Shown piece by piece: positions 36,244 to 45,475 of a stretch of 64,000 bases of DNA. The translations under genes and the position numbers were made by a program. The notes beneath the pieces are model-generated. The model ran no database searches, was not told the origin of the DNA, and was given only the letters and a program-made list of their open reading frames with translations. The number at the start of each line of letters is the position of its first letter. Position 1 is the stretch's first letter. This stretch comes from Oscillatoria princeps RMCB-10 (GTDB lineage Bacteria; Cyanobacteriota; Cyanobacteriia; Cyanobacteriales; Oscillatoriaceae): assembly GCA_019359235.1 (NCBI GenBank), contig JAHHHT010000039.1:1-64000 (forward strand). The letters are read 5' to 3'.

Positions 36244-38298
36244 TTAAAACCAAACGTCATCCGAATCTTCCTCATCTTCTAGGTAGGATTCTTCCGCATC
36301 TTCGCTGCCATAAAGGGGGAGGTCGCCGTCGGCGGGTGAGGGCGCGCCGTCCGGTGCCGGTGCGTCAGAATCCACCCCGTCTGGGAGTGGCTGGGTGATT
36401 ATTTCTCCCTTGAAAGATTGAACCAGTCGCTCGAGAGCAAACTTCACATCCTCTTCATCCCACCGCCCAGCTGTTGGGGCGTCGATCTGGACACCTCTGT
36501 TATCCATCTGGAGGGATACCGGCGGCGGCGCAGCACCGGCACTGGGGTTGGCAGGTTTTTCCGCCGGCATCTCAGGGGGCTTGGGCGGTTGCGGCGCAAG
36601 CCTGATTTCCGGTGCCGGCGTCGGGTCGGGTGCCGGTGGGGGATTGCCCAAATCCGGGCGGGGAGGGGGTTTATTTTCCGCCGGCGGAGATGCCGGTGGC
36701 GCAGCACCGGCAATTTCTAAGCGAACCCGAACCGGATGCTGGAAGACGGTTTGAAAAGCAGCTTCAATCTTAGAGATCCTGTCCTTGCTCTCCACCAGTT
36801 TCAGCAATGGCTCGGAGCGAATGGCGATCCGGGCTTGTTTGGTGTTGAGCCCTACTAGCTTTCCGTGCTGGGCCAAAAGCGCTTGGGTGGACAGGGGCAG
36901 GTGACTGAGCACCTGCTGCCAAATCTGTGCCAAATCGTACCCGAACTCAGTCCCATCCGCAGCTGGGGGACTGGCTTGACTTTCAGCTGGGTTCACCGGC
37001 ATTTCTGTTGGGCGCACAGCCGGTTGAGGGGGTGGCGGTGGGGGAGACGCAGGCGGTGGCGGTGGGGGATTGGTAATGCCGGGATTTGGGGATTTGGGGA
37101 TTTGAGAAGACGGGGAAAGCTGCTGTTTTGGCGGGGGGCTGCTGGGTGCCGGTGGGGGCGAAGGGAAGGATACTGGCTGCTGGGGGACCGCTGCCGGTTG
37201 GGCGTTTGTGGCGCTCTTGAGCAATCCCAGCAAGGTGACTTCTAGCCACAAGCGGGGCTGAGTGGTGTTTTTAATTTGCACTTCCTGCCCTTGCAGGTGT
37301 TTCTGGCCGGCTAGAATGGTTTCTAAAGCAAAATTTTTGGCTTCTTCACACAATTCTGCCCAAGTTGGGGGCGTGATGGCGACTAAATCGCTGCGTGCCG
37401 GTGCTGTTTTGGCTATCAGCAAATCCCGGTAGAAACTGGCGATATTTTGCAGGAGAATTAAGGGCTCTCTGCCCCGGTTCATGATATTGCGGGCTTGGTC
37501 GAGGACGGCTTCGGGGTTACTGTCAGCAATGGCTTTTAGGAGTGCGATCAAATCTCGTTCTGGGACTGCGCCGACTAAATCCCAGACTTTTTCTACTGTA
37601 ACGGGAGGGATGAGGAGGCTGAGCTGGTCGAGCAAGCTTTCGGCGTCTCTGAGTCCGCCTTGGGCGATTTGGGCGACGAGGGTGAGGGCGTCGCCGGCAA
37701 TGTCGATGCTTTCTTTGCTGGCAATATCTTTGAGATGCCGCACCATTGCGTCTAGGGGAATTCTCCTGAAGTCAAAGCGCTGGCACCGGGAGATAATTGT
37801 GCTGAGAACTCTCTGGGGGTCTGTGGTGGCTAATACGAAGACTATTCTGGGGGGCGGTTCTTCTAAGGTTTTTAATAGAGAGTTGAATGCCGCAGTTGAT
37901 AGCATGTGGCACTCGTCGATTATATAAACTTTATGCCGGCACTGCACGGGGGCAAACTGGGCCCGCTCGATCAGCTCTCTGATGTTGTCCACGCCGGTGT
38001 TGCTGGCGGCGTCGATTTCGATGACATCCATCGATGAGCCACTGGCAATCCTCTGGCAAACGTCGCACTTGCCGCAGGGGTGCTCTGTGGGCACCTTACT
38101 GGCGAGGCAGTTGAGGGATTTGGCGAGAATTCGGGCGCTGGAGGTTTTGCCGGTGCCTCTCGGGCCGGTGAACAGATAGGCCGGTGCGATCTTGTTCTGG
38201 CGGATGGCGTTGCCCAGGGTTTGGGCGATCGCGTCTTGTCCCACCAGAGCCGCGAAAGTCTGGGGTCTGTATTTGTGGTGCAGGGGTTCGTAGGACAT
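36244..38298 (-). CDS. dnaX: DNA polymerase III subunits gamma/tau
   Basis: A 684-residue protein, the clamp-loader ATPase of the replisome. Domain I has YRPQTFAALVGQ, Walker A FTGPRGTGKTSSARIL, a four-cysteine zinc module (NCLASK and CGKCDVCQ), Walker B VYIIDECHML and the arginine finger SRC in IISRCQRFDFRRIP. Domain III runs to about 365. The tail is long and very Pro-rich, with blocks such as PPPPPPASPPPPPPQP, then two more conserved parts (about 455-545 and 600-645) in the tau-specific region and an acidic end. No intein or in-gene frameshift to make gamma is obvious. It is monocistronic on the minus strand. Confidence 0.92.
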   Translation of the reverse strand: MSYEPLHHKYRPQTFAALVGQDAIAQTLGNAIRQNKIAPAYLFTGPRGTGKTSSARILAKSLNCLASKVPTEHPCGKCDVCQRIASGSSMDVIEIDAASNTGVDNIRELIERAQFAPVQCRHKVYIIDECHMLSTAAFNSLLKTLEEPPPRIVFVLATTDPQRVLSTIISRCQRFDFRRIPLDAMVRHLKDIASKESIDIAGDALTLVAQIAQGGLRDAESLLDQLSLLIPPVTVEKVWDLVGAVPERDLIALLKAIADSNPEAVLDQARNIMNRGREPLILLQNIASFYRDLLIAKTAPARSDLVAITPPTWAELCEEAKNFALETILAGQKHLQGQEVQIKNTTQPRLWLEVTLLGLLKSATNAQPAAVPQQPVSFPSPPPAPSSPPPKQQLSPSSQIPKSPNPGITNPPPPPPASPPPPPPQPAVRPTEMPVNPAESQASPPAADGTEFGYDLAQIWQQVLSHLPLSTQALLAQHGKLVGLNTKQARIAIRSEPLLKLVESKDRISKIEAAFQTVFQHPVRVRLEIAGAAPPASPPAENKPPPRPDLGNPPPAPDPTPAPEIRLAPQPPKPPEMPAEKPANPSAGAAPPPVSLQMDNRGVQIDAPTAGRWDEEDVKFALERLVQSFKGEIITQPLPDGVDSDAPAPDGAPSPADGDLPLYGSEDAEESYLEDEEDSDDVWF

Positions 38299-38427
38299 GG
38301 GTCAATCCCACCGGTTATTAATAATTAACAATTAAGAATTTATGGCCGGCGTTTGGGGGCCTTGTGGCGGTCGGGGGGGACAGGAGGCGGGAAGTGTTGC
38401 CTACAATCAAGAGTATGTGATGCATGG

Positions 38428-39648
38428 ATGCGGAAGATGCTCAAGGACATTTGGCAGCGGCTGTTTGGCAGCGCAGTTCAACCCGTAGAATCTGAGACTA
38501 CACCAACGCAGAGGAAACCGCTACCGCCACTGGAGGATGCGGATTACCAAATGCTGTTCGCCCAGCTGCTGGAAGGGGTGAGCCGGCGGGGGTGGGATGG
38601 GGAGCGGGTGTTGAAATTTCTCTCCGAGCTCGGAGAGCGGGGCAGCTACGAGCAGTGGGCGGCTTGGCTGCGGCGCTACGGGGACCGGTTTATGGCCTCA
38701 CCCGCTCCCAATCCGGAGTTAGCCAGAGGGCTGCTGAAACTGGGGCAAACCGGCTGCGGCGAGTTGGGAGACGTGGCGTATGAAATGGGCAGCGAGCTGC
38801 TGCAAAGAGAAATCAAGCAGCCGGCTCCACCGCCGGACACTGCCGAGGGGTGGTGGGAGCAAGGCAACCAGCAACTGGGGGCTGGGGATGTGTCCGGCGC
38901 TATCGCCTCTTACGAGCAAGCGCTGCAGCGAGATCCCGAATTTGTGGCGGCTTGGCTGAACCGGGGCGCGGCGCTGTTTTACTCGCAGGAGTACGAGGGG
39001 GCGATTGCATCTTTTGACGCGGCGCTCAAACTCCAGCCTCACAACGCCAACACTTGGTTTAACCGGGGATTGGCGCACTCGGCTTTGGAGCGGCACTCTG
39101 AGGAGCTCGACTCTTACGAAAAAGCCCTGCAAATTAATCCGGAATTCTCTCAAGCTTGGCACAACCGAGGGGTGGCGCTGGCTAGGTTAGAGCGCTACGA
39201 AGAGGCGCTCAACTGCTACCAGCAAGCGCTGCAGCTCCAGCCGGACTTGCCGAGAGGCTGGCACAACCGGGGCGAGGCGCTCAGGGCTTTGGGCCGGTAC
39301 GAGGAAGCCCTCCTCTGCTATGACCAAGCGGTTGAAACAGAGCCCTCAGAGGCGGAGACTTGGCTGTACCGGGGGGTGGCGCTGAGGAATTTGCACCGGC
39401 ACTCCGAGGCGCTGGCATCGCTTGACCAGGCTTTGGCTGTCGAGCCGGCTGACTTTCAAGCCTGGGTGAATCGGGGACTGGTTCTGGCCAGTTTAGCCCG
39501 GCTCAAGGAGGCGATCGCCTCTTTTGACTTGGCGCTGCTGATCGAGCCGGATAGCGCTGAGGCGCTGGCTCACCGAGAGGAGGTGATCCGGCGGCTCCCC
39601 GACGAGGCTGAACTGCTCGAAGAAGAGGAGCCGGGATTGGAGGATTAG
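38428..39648 (+). CDS. TPR protein sharing the N-terminal module of the TPR-CHAT proteins
   Basis: A 406-residue protein, taking ATG 38428 (MRKMLKDIWQRLFG); ATG 38437 is also possible and no strong ribosome-binding site separates them. Residues about 33-120 are the same module seen in both CHAT proteins (DADYQMLFAQLLEGVSRRGW, WAAWLRRYG, ELARGLLKLGQTGCGELGDV). About 140-385 are seven TPRs (for example AWLNRGAALFYSQEYEGAIA). There is no CHAT or other catalytic domain. Because it lies 2 kb upstream of the second CHAT gene, it may be an adaptor or decoy for that system; this is inference from shared module and position. The acidic C-terminus reads ELLEEEEPGLED. Confidence 0.78.
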   Translation: MRKMLKDIWQRLFGSAVQPVESETTPTQRKPLPPLEDADYQMLFAQLLEGVSRRGWDGERVLKFLSELGERGSYEQWAAWLRRYGDRFMASPAPNPELARGLLKLGQTGCGELGDVAYEMGSELLQREIKQPAPPPDTAEGWWEQGNQQLGAGDVSGAIASYEQALQRDPEFVAAWLNRGAALFYSQEYEGAIASFDAALKLQPHNANTWFNRGLAHSALERHSEELDSYEKALQINPEFSQAWHNRGVALARLERYEEALNCYQQALQLQPDLPRGWHNRGEALRALGRYEEALLCYDQAVETEPSEAETWLYRGVALRNLHRHSEALASLDQALAVEPADFQAWVNRGLVLASLARLKEAIASFDLALLIEPDSAEALAHREEVIRRLPDEAELLEEEEPGLED

Positions 39649-39710
39649 GGGGCAGGGGTGCTTTAGCGGCGCACCCTGTTAAGGTTAAAGGGTTAAATAT
39701 GGAGGGGAGG

Positions 39711-40292
39711 ATGATGCAGTTAGAACAACGCCTGTGGACTGTTGAGGATTACAGCCGCATGATAGAGGCTGGGATTTTGCAACCGGAAGATAAAGTCGAA
39801 TTAATAGAAGGACAGATAGTACAGATGGCAGCAAAAGGAACCGCTCATGAAGCGACTATAACTCGCACTGCTAGGGTGCTGCGGAACAGTTTGGGAGAGC
39901 GGGTGCTGATTCGGACAGAAGCCCCCATTCAGTTAGATAATCGCTCTGAACCCGAGCCTGATGTTGCTGCGGTTAGGGTTGACTCACTCGATTATGCTGA
40001 CCATCACCCCACGCCTGAAGAGATTTATCTGGTGATTGAGGTGGCAGATACGACTTTGGCCAAAGATTGCGGCACTAAAGCCAGAGCCTATGCTAGGGCC
40101 GGCATTGCGGATTATTGGGTTCTGGATGTTAACGACCGCCGGCTGCATGTATTTCGAGAAGCGAGCCAAACCGGATACCAAAGTGAGGTGGTGCTTGGGG
40201 AAGATGCCACTGTTGAGCCGCTGTCGTTTCCCAGTTTGAGCTTGCCTGTGAATCAGATGTTGCCCCCAAAATTGCCGGCAAAAAATTGTTAA
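39711..40292 (+). CDS. Uma2-family (DUF820) putative endonuclease
   Basis: A 193-residue protein of the Uma2 family, which is greatly expanded in cyanobacteria and has a PD-(D/E)XK nuclease fold. Family landmarks are WTVEDYSRMIEAGIL, EDKVELIEGQIVQM, SEPEPDVAAVR (active-site Asp), LVIEVADTTLAKDCGTKARA (Glu and Lys) and the terminal AGIADYWVLDVNDRRLHVFR. The start at 39711 is preferred because GGAGG is five bases upstream; the ATG at 39699 overlaps that ribosome-binding site. The biological role of Uma2 proteins is not settled. It lies between the TPR protein and the second CHAT cassette on the same strand. Confidence 0.85.
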   Translation: MMQLEQRLWTVEDYSRMIEAGILQPEDKVELIEGQIVQMAAKGTAHEATITRTARVLRNSLGERVLIRTEAPIQLDNRSEPEPDVAAVRVDSLDYADHHPTPEEIYLVIEVADTTLAKDCGTKARAYARAGIADYWVLDVNDRRLHVFREASQTGYQSEVVLGEDATVEPLSFPSLSLPVNQMLPPKLPAKNC

Positions 40293-40299
40293 TTCCCTC

Positions 40300-40328
40300 T
40301 TGACAGAAGCCGTCATTTTGTCTAGAAT
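40300..40328 (+). promoter_or_regulatory. Sigma-70-type promoter of the second TPR-CHAT gene
   Basis: TTGACA at 40300-40305, a 17-bp spacer and TAGAAT at 40323-40328 match the consensus closely. This gives a leader of about 135 nt before the ATG at 40473, which has AGAGG six bases upstream. Confidence 0.65.
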
Positions 40329-40472
40329 GTTAGTGTGGGAATCTGTGGCCGCATATAAACTAAATGTTTGGGCTGTGACGGCCTTCCGGGTTCCGGGCTC
40401 CAGCTCGAGAACGCACTGTAAGAGGTTGTGCCTCTTCCTGGTTATATTAGAGGTAAAGCATAGAGGCATCAG

Positions 40473-43400
40473 ATGCTACGCAGTATAGGGCACCGGCTGG
40501 TCAAATTCTTTCAGCGGCGGTTTGAAGCCCCCCCGGTTGTGAGGGGGGTTAGGTGGGAGCGGCTCGCCTCCTGTTTAAGGGAGGTTAGGAGAGAGCGGCT
40601 CGCCTCGTTTTTAAGCGAGGTTAGGTGGGAGCGGCTCAACGGTTTGATAAGGAGGGATAGGGGGGCTAACCCCCAAGAGCCGGCTGCAGGAGAAATTAAC
40701 CAGAGCGACACCGACTGTGAAAACCTGTTCATGGGGTTGCTGGATGGCGTGGCTGAGGGATGGGATCGGGAGCGGGTGCGGGAGTATTTGGGAGAGCGCA
40801 GCGAAGACAGCTCGTTGGTGAATTGGCTGGAGAGGTTTGGCACAGACAGGTTGCTGCCGGTGCTGGAATCTCATCAGGAATTGGCGCGGCGGATGGTGCG
40901 GCTGGGCGAAATAGGCTGCGGGAAGTTGGGCGAAGTTGCGGGGGAATTAGGCGAGCGGCTGTTGGAGCGCTCAGCCGAAACAAACAGAGAAGAAACGCCG
41001 CAGCCGCCCAACCCACTTCCCGGCGAGCGCGAGGAAGAGGCTGGGGCGGTGGCGTCAGATGCCGGTGATGTCAATCGCCGGGATCGCCAAGATGCAAAGG
41101 AATGGTTTTATCGAGGCGTGCGGCAATACATGCAAGGGGAGTTGCTGGAAGCTATTGCCTGCTGGGATAAAGCCATAGAATTAAAACCGGACTCGCAGCA
41201 AGTCTGGTTAAACCGGGGCGTTGCGCTGCATAAGTTAGGGCGCTATGCAGAGGCAATTGCCAGCTACGATCGCGCGGTTGCTATTGTTCCAGACTCGCAC
41301 AAAGCTTGGCAGAGCCGGGGCGCGGCGCTGAATAAAGCAGGACGATATGAAGAGGCAATTGCCAGTTGCGAGCGGGCTATTGCGACTAAACCAGACTGCC
41401 AGGAAGCCTGGATTAACCTCAGCTTGGCGCTGAATCAAGAAGGGCGCTATGAAGAGGCGCTCGCCAGCGCCGATCGCGCGATTGCGAGGGCACCGGAAAG
41501 CTACGAAGCCTGGAAAAACCGGGGCTTGGCGCTGAATAGCTTGGGGCGCTGTCAAGAGGCGATTGACAGTTTGAACCGCGCTGTGGACATGAAACCAGAC
41601 AGCCACGAAGCTTGGCACAGCCAGGGCGTTGCGCTGCAAACAGCGGGACAGTATGAAGAGGCGATTTCCAGTTTCGATCGCGCTATTGAGATTAAACCAG
41701 ATTTCTACTTCGCCTGGATGAGTCGGGGCGATGCAGCCGGCAATTCAGCCAGTTGCGATCTGCTGCTGGCGTTTATGAGTCCGGTTGCCGATCGAAATCC
41801 CGACTTGAACCTGCGCGGCTATGAAGGAAAGTTGGCAAGCTATCAAGAAGGATTGAAATATTGCCACCCAGACACCCACCCGCAAGGCTGGGGGCTGTTG
41901 CATCACAAAATCGGTCAAGCTCATTACAGCGAAAGCCGGCAGGATTCCCGCGCCTCGCAGTATTTGCAAGAAGCCGTCAGCAGTTATAGCTCGGCGCTGA
42001 AAACTCTCACAGAAAGCGCCTTTCTTGAACTGCATCTGGAAGTCTTGCAAGATGTGAGCCGCACGTTCTTGGGGCTGCAGCAAACCGCTGAAGCGGAGAA
42101 ATTGCTGCGGCGCTGTTCGGATTTGCTGCAGGGGTTGCTGGTCGCTCCAAATCGCTCCAATTGCAGGAAAAAGCAGCTGGCTCTCAAATTTGCCGCTTTA
42201 AATCAGCTGAAGGTTGATGTCTGCGTGGCAAAGGGCGATTTCGTGCGAGCGCTGGAACTGGCAGAGGGGGGGAAAAATACCTGCTTGAGCTGGCTGCTCT
42301 GGGTTGGGAGTTCGGGCGTGCCGGCGCTCAAGTACGCCCAAATTCAGGAACTTGTCAGCCCCACAACCGCTGCGGTTTGCTGGCACCTCAGCCCAGACGC
42401 CCTGCACACCTTTATTATTAAAGACGGCGCACCGGCACCGCTTGTCCTGGCAAACCTGCGAAGAAGCAGGTTTGCTGGAGAAACCGGCTTTCTGTCGCAC
42501 AGCGAACGGCAGTTGCGGGAATTGCAAAGCTGGATGGAGGAGTGGAACAAACAGTACGACGCCTTTGAAGCTGGCATTGAAGGCGAACCGCAAAGCTCCT
42601 GGCGCGACTCACTTCCCGCAAGAATGAAACACCTGCGCGAAATTCTGAATATTCAGACGATAGAAGAGGCGATTGCCGGTGAATCTGCCGGCGATCGAGC
42701 GGAGGGAAGTGTCGCCCAGCTGATCTTAATTCCCCACCGCGACTTGCACCGCTTCCCCCTGCACGCGCTGTTTCGAGACCGGTTCACCATCAGCTATTTA
42801 CCCTGCGCCCAAATCGGGCTGAATTTGACAGCCGCCTCACCCGCAAACCCCCTCGCGCACGAGGGGAGAGGGGGAGAAATATCTCCGGTTTCTTCTTCTC
42901 CTTTGCCCCCAAATGGGAGCGCGGGAGAGGGGGAGGAAATTCTCCTCAGCGTTGAGCGCCCCGACAGCGAAAGTGAATATGAGGAGAAACCGCTGCCAGA
43001 ACTTCCCTTCGCAGGAGTGGAAGCCGAATATATTTGCCGGCTGTTTCCCAACTGCAAGCGCCTCGCCAGACAAGAAGCCACCCAGCAAGCCGTAGAAGAA
43101 GCCCTAGCAGACGGATGCGATATCTTCCACTTTACCGGGCACAGTTTCTACAATTTCCTCAACTCCAGCCGCTCAGCGTTAGCGCTCACTGGCAAGCAGC
43201 GCCTGAGCGTCGAGAGCATCCTGAAAATGGAGCTTTCCCGCTGCCGGTTAGTCTGCCTTTCCGCTTGGCACACCAACCTCACCGGCAGCCCAACTGTCAC
43301 CGCCGAATATGCCGGTTTAACCAGTGCGTTTCTCAGCCGGCAAGTTGAGTGCGTCGCCAGCACCCTTTGGGCGGTGCAGTCGGATGCGACCGTCTTAGTG

Positions 43401-43670
43401 ATGGTTGAATTTTACCGCCAGCGGCGAGACAAATCCGACATTGAGGCGCTCAATGAGGCGACGCGCTGGCTGCGGGATGTCACAGCGGAAGAACTCGTCC
43501 AGTGGTATTACCAGCTTTGGGCTGAATTGCCCGCCACTGAAAGGACTGTCACTCCTTTTATTGTGACTGCTATCGAACAGCTCGAAGCTGCGATTAAAAT
43601 AGAACCAACCCGCAAACCTTACGCTCATCCCTACCACTGGGCAGCATTTACAATTTCAGGTATAATCTGA
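40473..43670 (+). CDS. TPR-CHAT protein, catalytic Cys replaced (cassette 2)
   Basis: A 1065-residue paralogue of the protein at 19591. Residues 17-70 are translated palindromic repeat (VRWERLASCLREVRRERLAS). About 80-165 is one copy of the shared module (ENLFMGLLDGVAEGWDRERV, ELARRMVRLGEIGCGKLGEV). About 208-420 are six TPRs. The CHAT domain spans about 600-1065. His890 is retained in FHFTGHS, but the nucleophile position reads CLSAWHTNLT: Trp932 stands where Cys is required, and the adjacent Glu is His. It is therefore predicted to be inactive as a protease. Residues about 788-826 contain a second translated repeat absent from cassette 1. The membrane partner gene follows after 311 bp. A regulatory pseudoprotease role is possible; so is decay, though the frame is intact. 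Confidence 0.82.
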   Translation: MLRSIGHRLVKFFQRRFEAPPVVRGVRWERLASCLREVRRERLASFLSEVRWERLNGLIRRDRGANPQEPAAGEINQSDTDCENLFMGLLDGVAEGWDRERVREYLGERSEDSSLVNWLERFGTDRLLPVLESHQELARRMVRLGEIGCGKLGEVAGELGERLLERSAETNREETPQPPNPLPGEREEEAGAVASDAGDVNRRDRQDAKEWFYRGVRQYMQGELLEAIACWDKAIELKPDSQQVWLNRGVALHKLGRYAEAIASYDRAVAIVPDSHKAWQSRGAALNKAGRYEEAIASCERAIATKPDCQEAWINLSLALNQEGRYEEALASADRAIARAPESYEAWKNRGLALNSLGRCQEAIDSLNRAVDMKPDSHEAWHSQGVALQTAGQYEEAISSFDRAIEIKPDFYFAWMSRGDAAGNSASCDLLLAFMSPVADRNPDLNLRGYEGKLASYQEGLKYCHPDTHPQGWGLLHHKIGQAHYSESRQDSRASQYLQEAVSSYSSALKTLTESAFLELHLEVLQDVSRTFLGLQQTAEAEKLLRRCSDLLQGLLVAPNRSNCRKKQLALKFAALNQLKVDVCVAKGDFVRALELAEGGKNTCLSWLLWVGSSGVPALKYAQIQELVSPTTAAVCWHLSPDALHTFIIKDGAPAPLVLANLRRSRFAGETGFLSHSERQLRELQSWMEEWNKQYDAFEAGIEGEPQSSWRDSLPARMKHLREILNIQTIEEAIAGESAGDRAEGSVAQLILIPHRDLHRFPLHALFRDRFTISYLPCAQIGLNLTAASPANPLAHEGRGGEISPVSSSPLPPNGSAGEGEEILLSVERPDSESEYEEKPLPELPFAGVEAEYICRLFPNCKRLARQEATQQAVEEALADGCDIFHFTGHSFYNFLNSSRSALALTGKQRLSVESILKMELSRCRLVCLSAWHTNLTGSPTVTAEYAGLTSAFLSRQVECVASTLWAVQSDATVLVMVEFYRQRRDKSDIEALNEATRWLRDVTAEELVQWYYQLWAELPATERTVTPFIVTAIEQLEAAIKIEPTRKPYAHPYHWAAFTISGII

Positions 43671-43790
43671 GGGGGGTGTCTGGAGTTTAAAGATTTTTAT
43701 GGGTGAATAAGGGTTGAAAATGAACCGCGCCTGAGCCAAGGACGCCAAGAAGAGGAAGAAAGATGATATAACAAGGTTGCAGTCTTGCAG

Positions 43791-43913
43791 TGTGACGCGC
43801 CTGCGTCACGCACCTAAATAACGTTATCCAGCTTAGAGGGTGCGTAAGCGTTGCGTAACGCACCCTACTGCTAAAATAGCAGTGGGGTGTGTGACGCGCC
43901 GGCGTCGCGCACC
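43791..43913. repeat. Palindromic GTGACGCGCC repeat between the two cassette-2 genes
   Basis: TGTGACGCGCCTGCGTCACG at 43790-43809, GGGTGCGTAAGCGTTGCGTA with CGCACCC (about 43839-43865), CTGCTAAAATAGCAG (43868-43882) and GTGTGACGCGCCGGCGTCGC (43889-43908) are nested palindromes. They fill the place occupied in cassette 1 by the small protein gene. I found no remnant of that gene here. Confidence 0.75.
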
Positions 43914-43981
43914 AAAGGAGCCACTTTAGCAGAGTGGGACGATCCCGCCAGCCCAACCCTCAATTTCTGCGGTGCCATCGC

Positions 43982-45424
43982 ATGAACCCACAGTCTCTCA
44001 TCAATCCTACCGTTGATTTGTTCCTGTACGACTTGCGAGACGGCTTAGGACAAGAAACCAGAAGAACCGATTTAACCAGGCGGCAGTTTTGGCGAAAATT
44101 TGACCCGGAACTCGACGCTCAACTAAAGCAACTCGCTGAAGTCAACCCCCTGACGGAGCAGACTAAGCTGGAAGTCTCCGGTGAAATTTCCCTCGCCTTG
44201 CGCAAAAAGCTTGAGGAGTTAGCCGGCATGGAAAACGCGGAAATCGATTTCGTCGGGCTCGACCGCCAGAACTTTGCCGCCACCGAATCTGACTCTCACC
44301 CAGACGGATATTATTGCGCCCTGCAGCTGGGAGACACCTACGCCCTTCAGGTCAGTGTTTCCGACGCCGCAAAGCGCCCGATTGAGAGATTAAAAGAACT
44401 CAAAAAGCTCGCCGTCTCCCAAATCAATCACCACTCAGACAGTACAGAACTCGACGACAAAAAGCAAGGCACCTTGGGGCAAACTTGGCTCGTGTGGGGC
44501 GAACTGGCTTCCAGCAGCCAAAATCTCCGAAAAGTTGCCGGAGAGTGCTTCAAGCAACTCACCCCCAATCCCAACTGGAAACCGGACTTCAGCGCCACCG
44601 GCAGTCTTGCCGGCGCAACAGTCTTTGAGTATTGGCGCACTCCCGCCAACTGGCTGCAGCCCTGGGATAACTTCAGCCGAGAGCACTATCACATAATAAT
44701 ATGCCTGTTTCCTTTCAGCGAGCTTCCCACAGATGAGCAGGGGCAAAAAATGGCAGCGCTTTACTTCGATTTTACCAAACTTTTCAGCTACCGGCACAAA
44801 ATATTGTGGGCGTACTGGAACAGCCGGCAGCTGAAAACCGAACTGAAAAACCGCGCCCTCAAGATCAACGAAACAGTCGCCAGCATCGAAGCCATCGACT
44901 CCCCCAACCTGAACCTCACAGACTTGCAGAAAGCCCTAACCAAATCCCTGCCATACCTATCCGCGTATGCCGGAGATTTAAATCGCCTGGATGGCCACAG
45001 CCACACTCTAGAAATAACCCTAAAAAATTACCAAAAATGCTTGCAAAAAATAGAAACAAATGCTAACATTTACTTGGGGCTAATGAAAGACTTTGCCCAA
45101 ACAGCCGAAGAGAGATACTGGCAGCAGCTAGAGATGGAGCGGGCTAGCCTGAAATCCGTATTGACCCAACTGGCAAATCTGGCAGTTCCCATCAGAAGCG
45201 CCATCGAAATAGAGCAAACCAAAGCCGTTCGAGAACTCAACCTCACCGCAGCGATTGCCAGCACCGGCATAGCCCTGAGCGCCGTCACCGCCACCGTAAT
45301 TGCAGCCGGACAGCCCCCCCCGAAAAACACCGCCTTCACCAACTCCCCAGCCTTCCTGTGGGGCGTTGCCCCCATAGCGCTGGCCATGCTAACTTTAGTA
45401 ACACTGCGCTTATTTCCTCGCTAA
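43982..45424 (+). CDS. CHAT-associated coiled-coil protein with two C-terminal TM helices (cassette 2)
   Basis: A 480-residue paralogue of the protein at 23453, of identical length when started at ATG 43982 (MNPQSLINPTVDLFLYDLRD). Shared landmarks: YDLRDGLGQ, LQLGDTYALQV, KQGTLGQTWLVWGEL, VFEYWRTPANW, YRHKILWAYWNSRQLK, a predicted coiled coil at about 290-410, and IEIEQTKAVRELNLTAAIAS leading into the first TM helix (about 415-440). The second helix is PAFLWGVAPIALAMLTLVTL. The end is short (RLFPR) compared with the basic tail in cassette 1. Its CHAT partner is predicted to be inactive, so if proteolysis drives this family the trigger must differ here or come from cassette 1. Function is inferred. 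Confidence 0.75.
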   Translation: MNPQSLINPTVDLFLYDLRDGLGQETRRTDLTRRQFWRKFDPELDAQLKQLAEVNPLTEQTKLEVSGEISLALRKKLEELAGMENAEIDFVGLDRQNFAATESDSHPDGYYCALQLGDTYALQVSVSDAAKRPIERLKELKKLAVSQINHHSDSTELDDKKQGTLGQTWLVWGELASSSQNLRKVAGECFKQLTPNPNWKPDFSATGSLAGATVFEYWRTPANWLQPWDNFSREHYHIIICLFPFSELPTDEQGQKMAALYFDFTKLFSYRHKILWAYWNSRQLKTELKNRALKINETVASIEAIDSPNLNLTDLQKALTKSLPYLSAYAGDLNRLDGHSHTLEITLKNYQKCLQKIETNANIYLGLMKDFAQTAEERYWQQLEMERASLKSVLTQLANLAVPIRSAIEIEQTKAVRELNLTAAIASTGIALSAVTATVIAAGQPPPKNTAFTNSPAFLWGVAPIALAMLTLVTLRLFPR

Positions 45425-45475
45425 ATCTCCCTTCTTCCTTGGCGCACAGGCGCGTCTTGGCGGTTAAAATCAATT

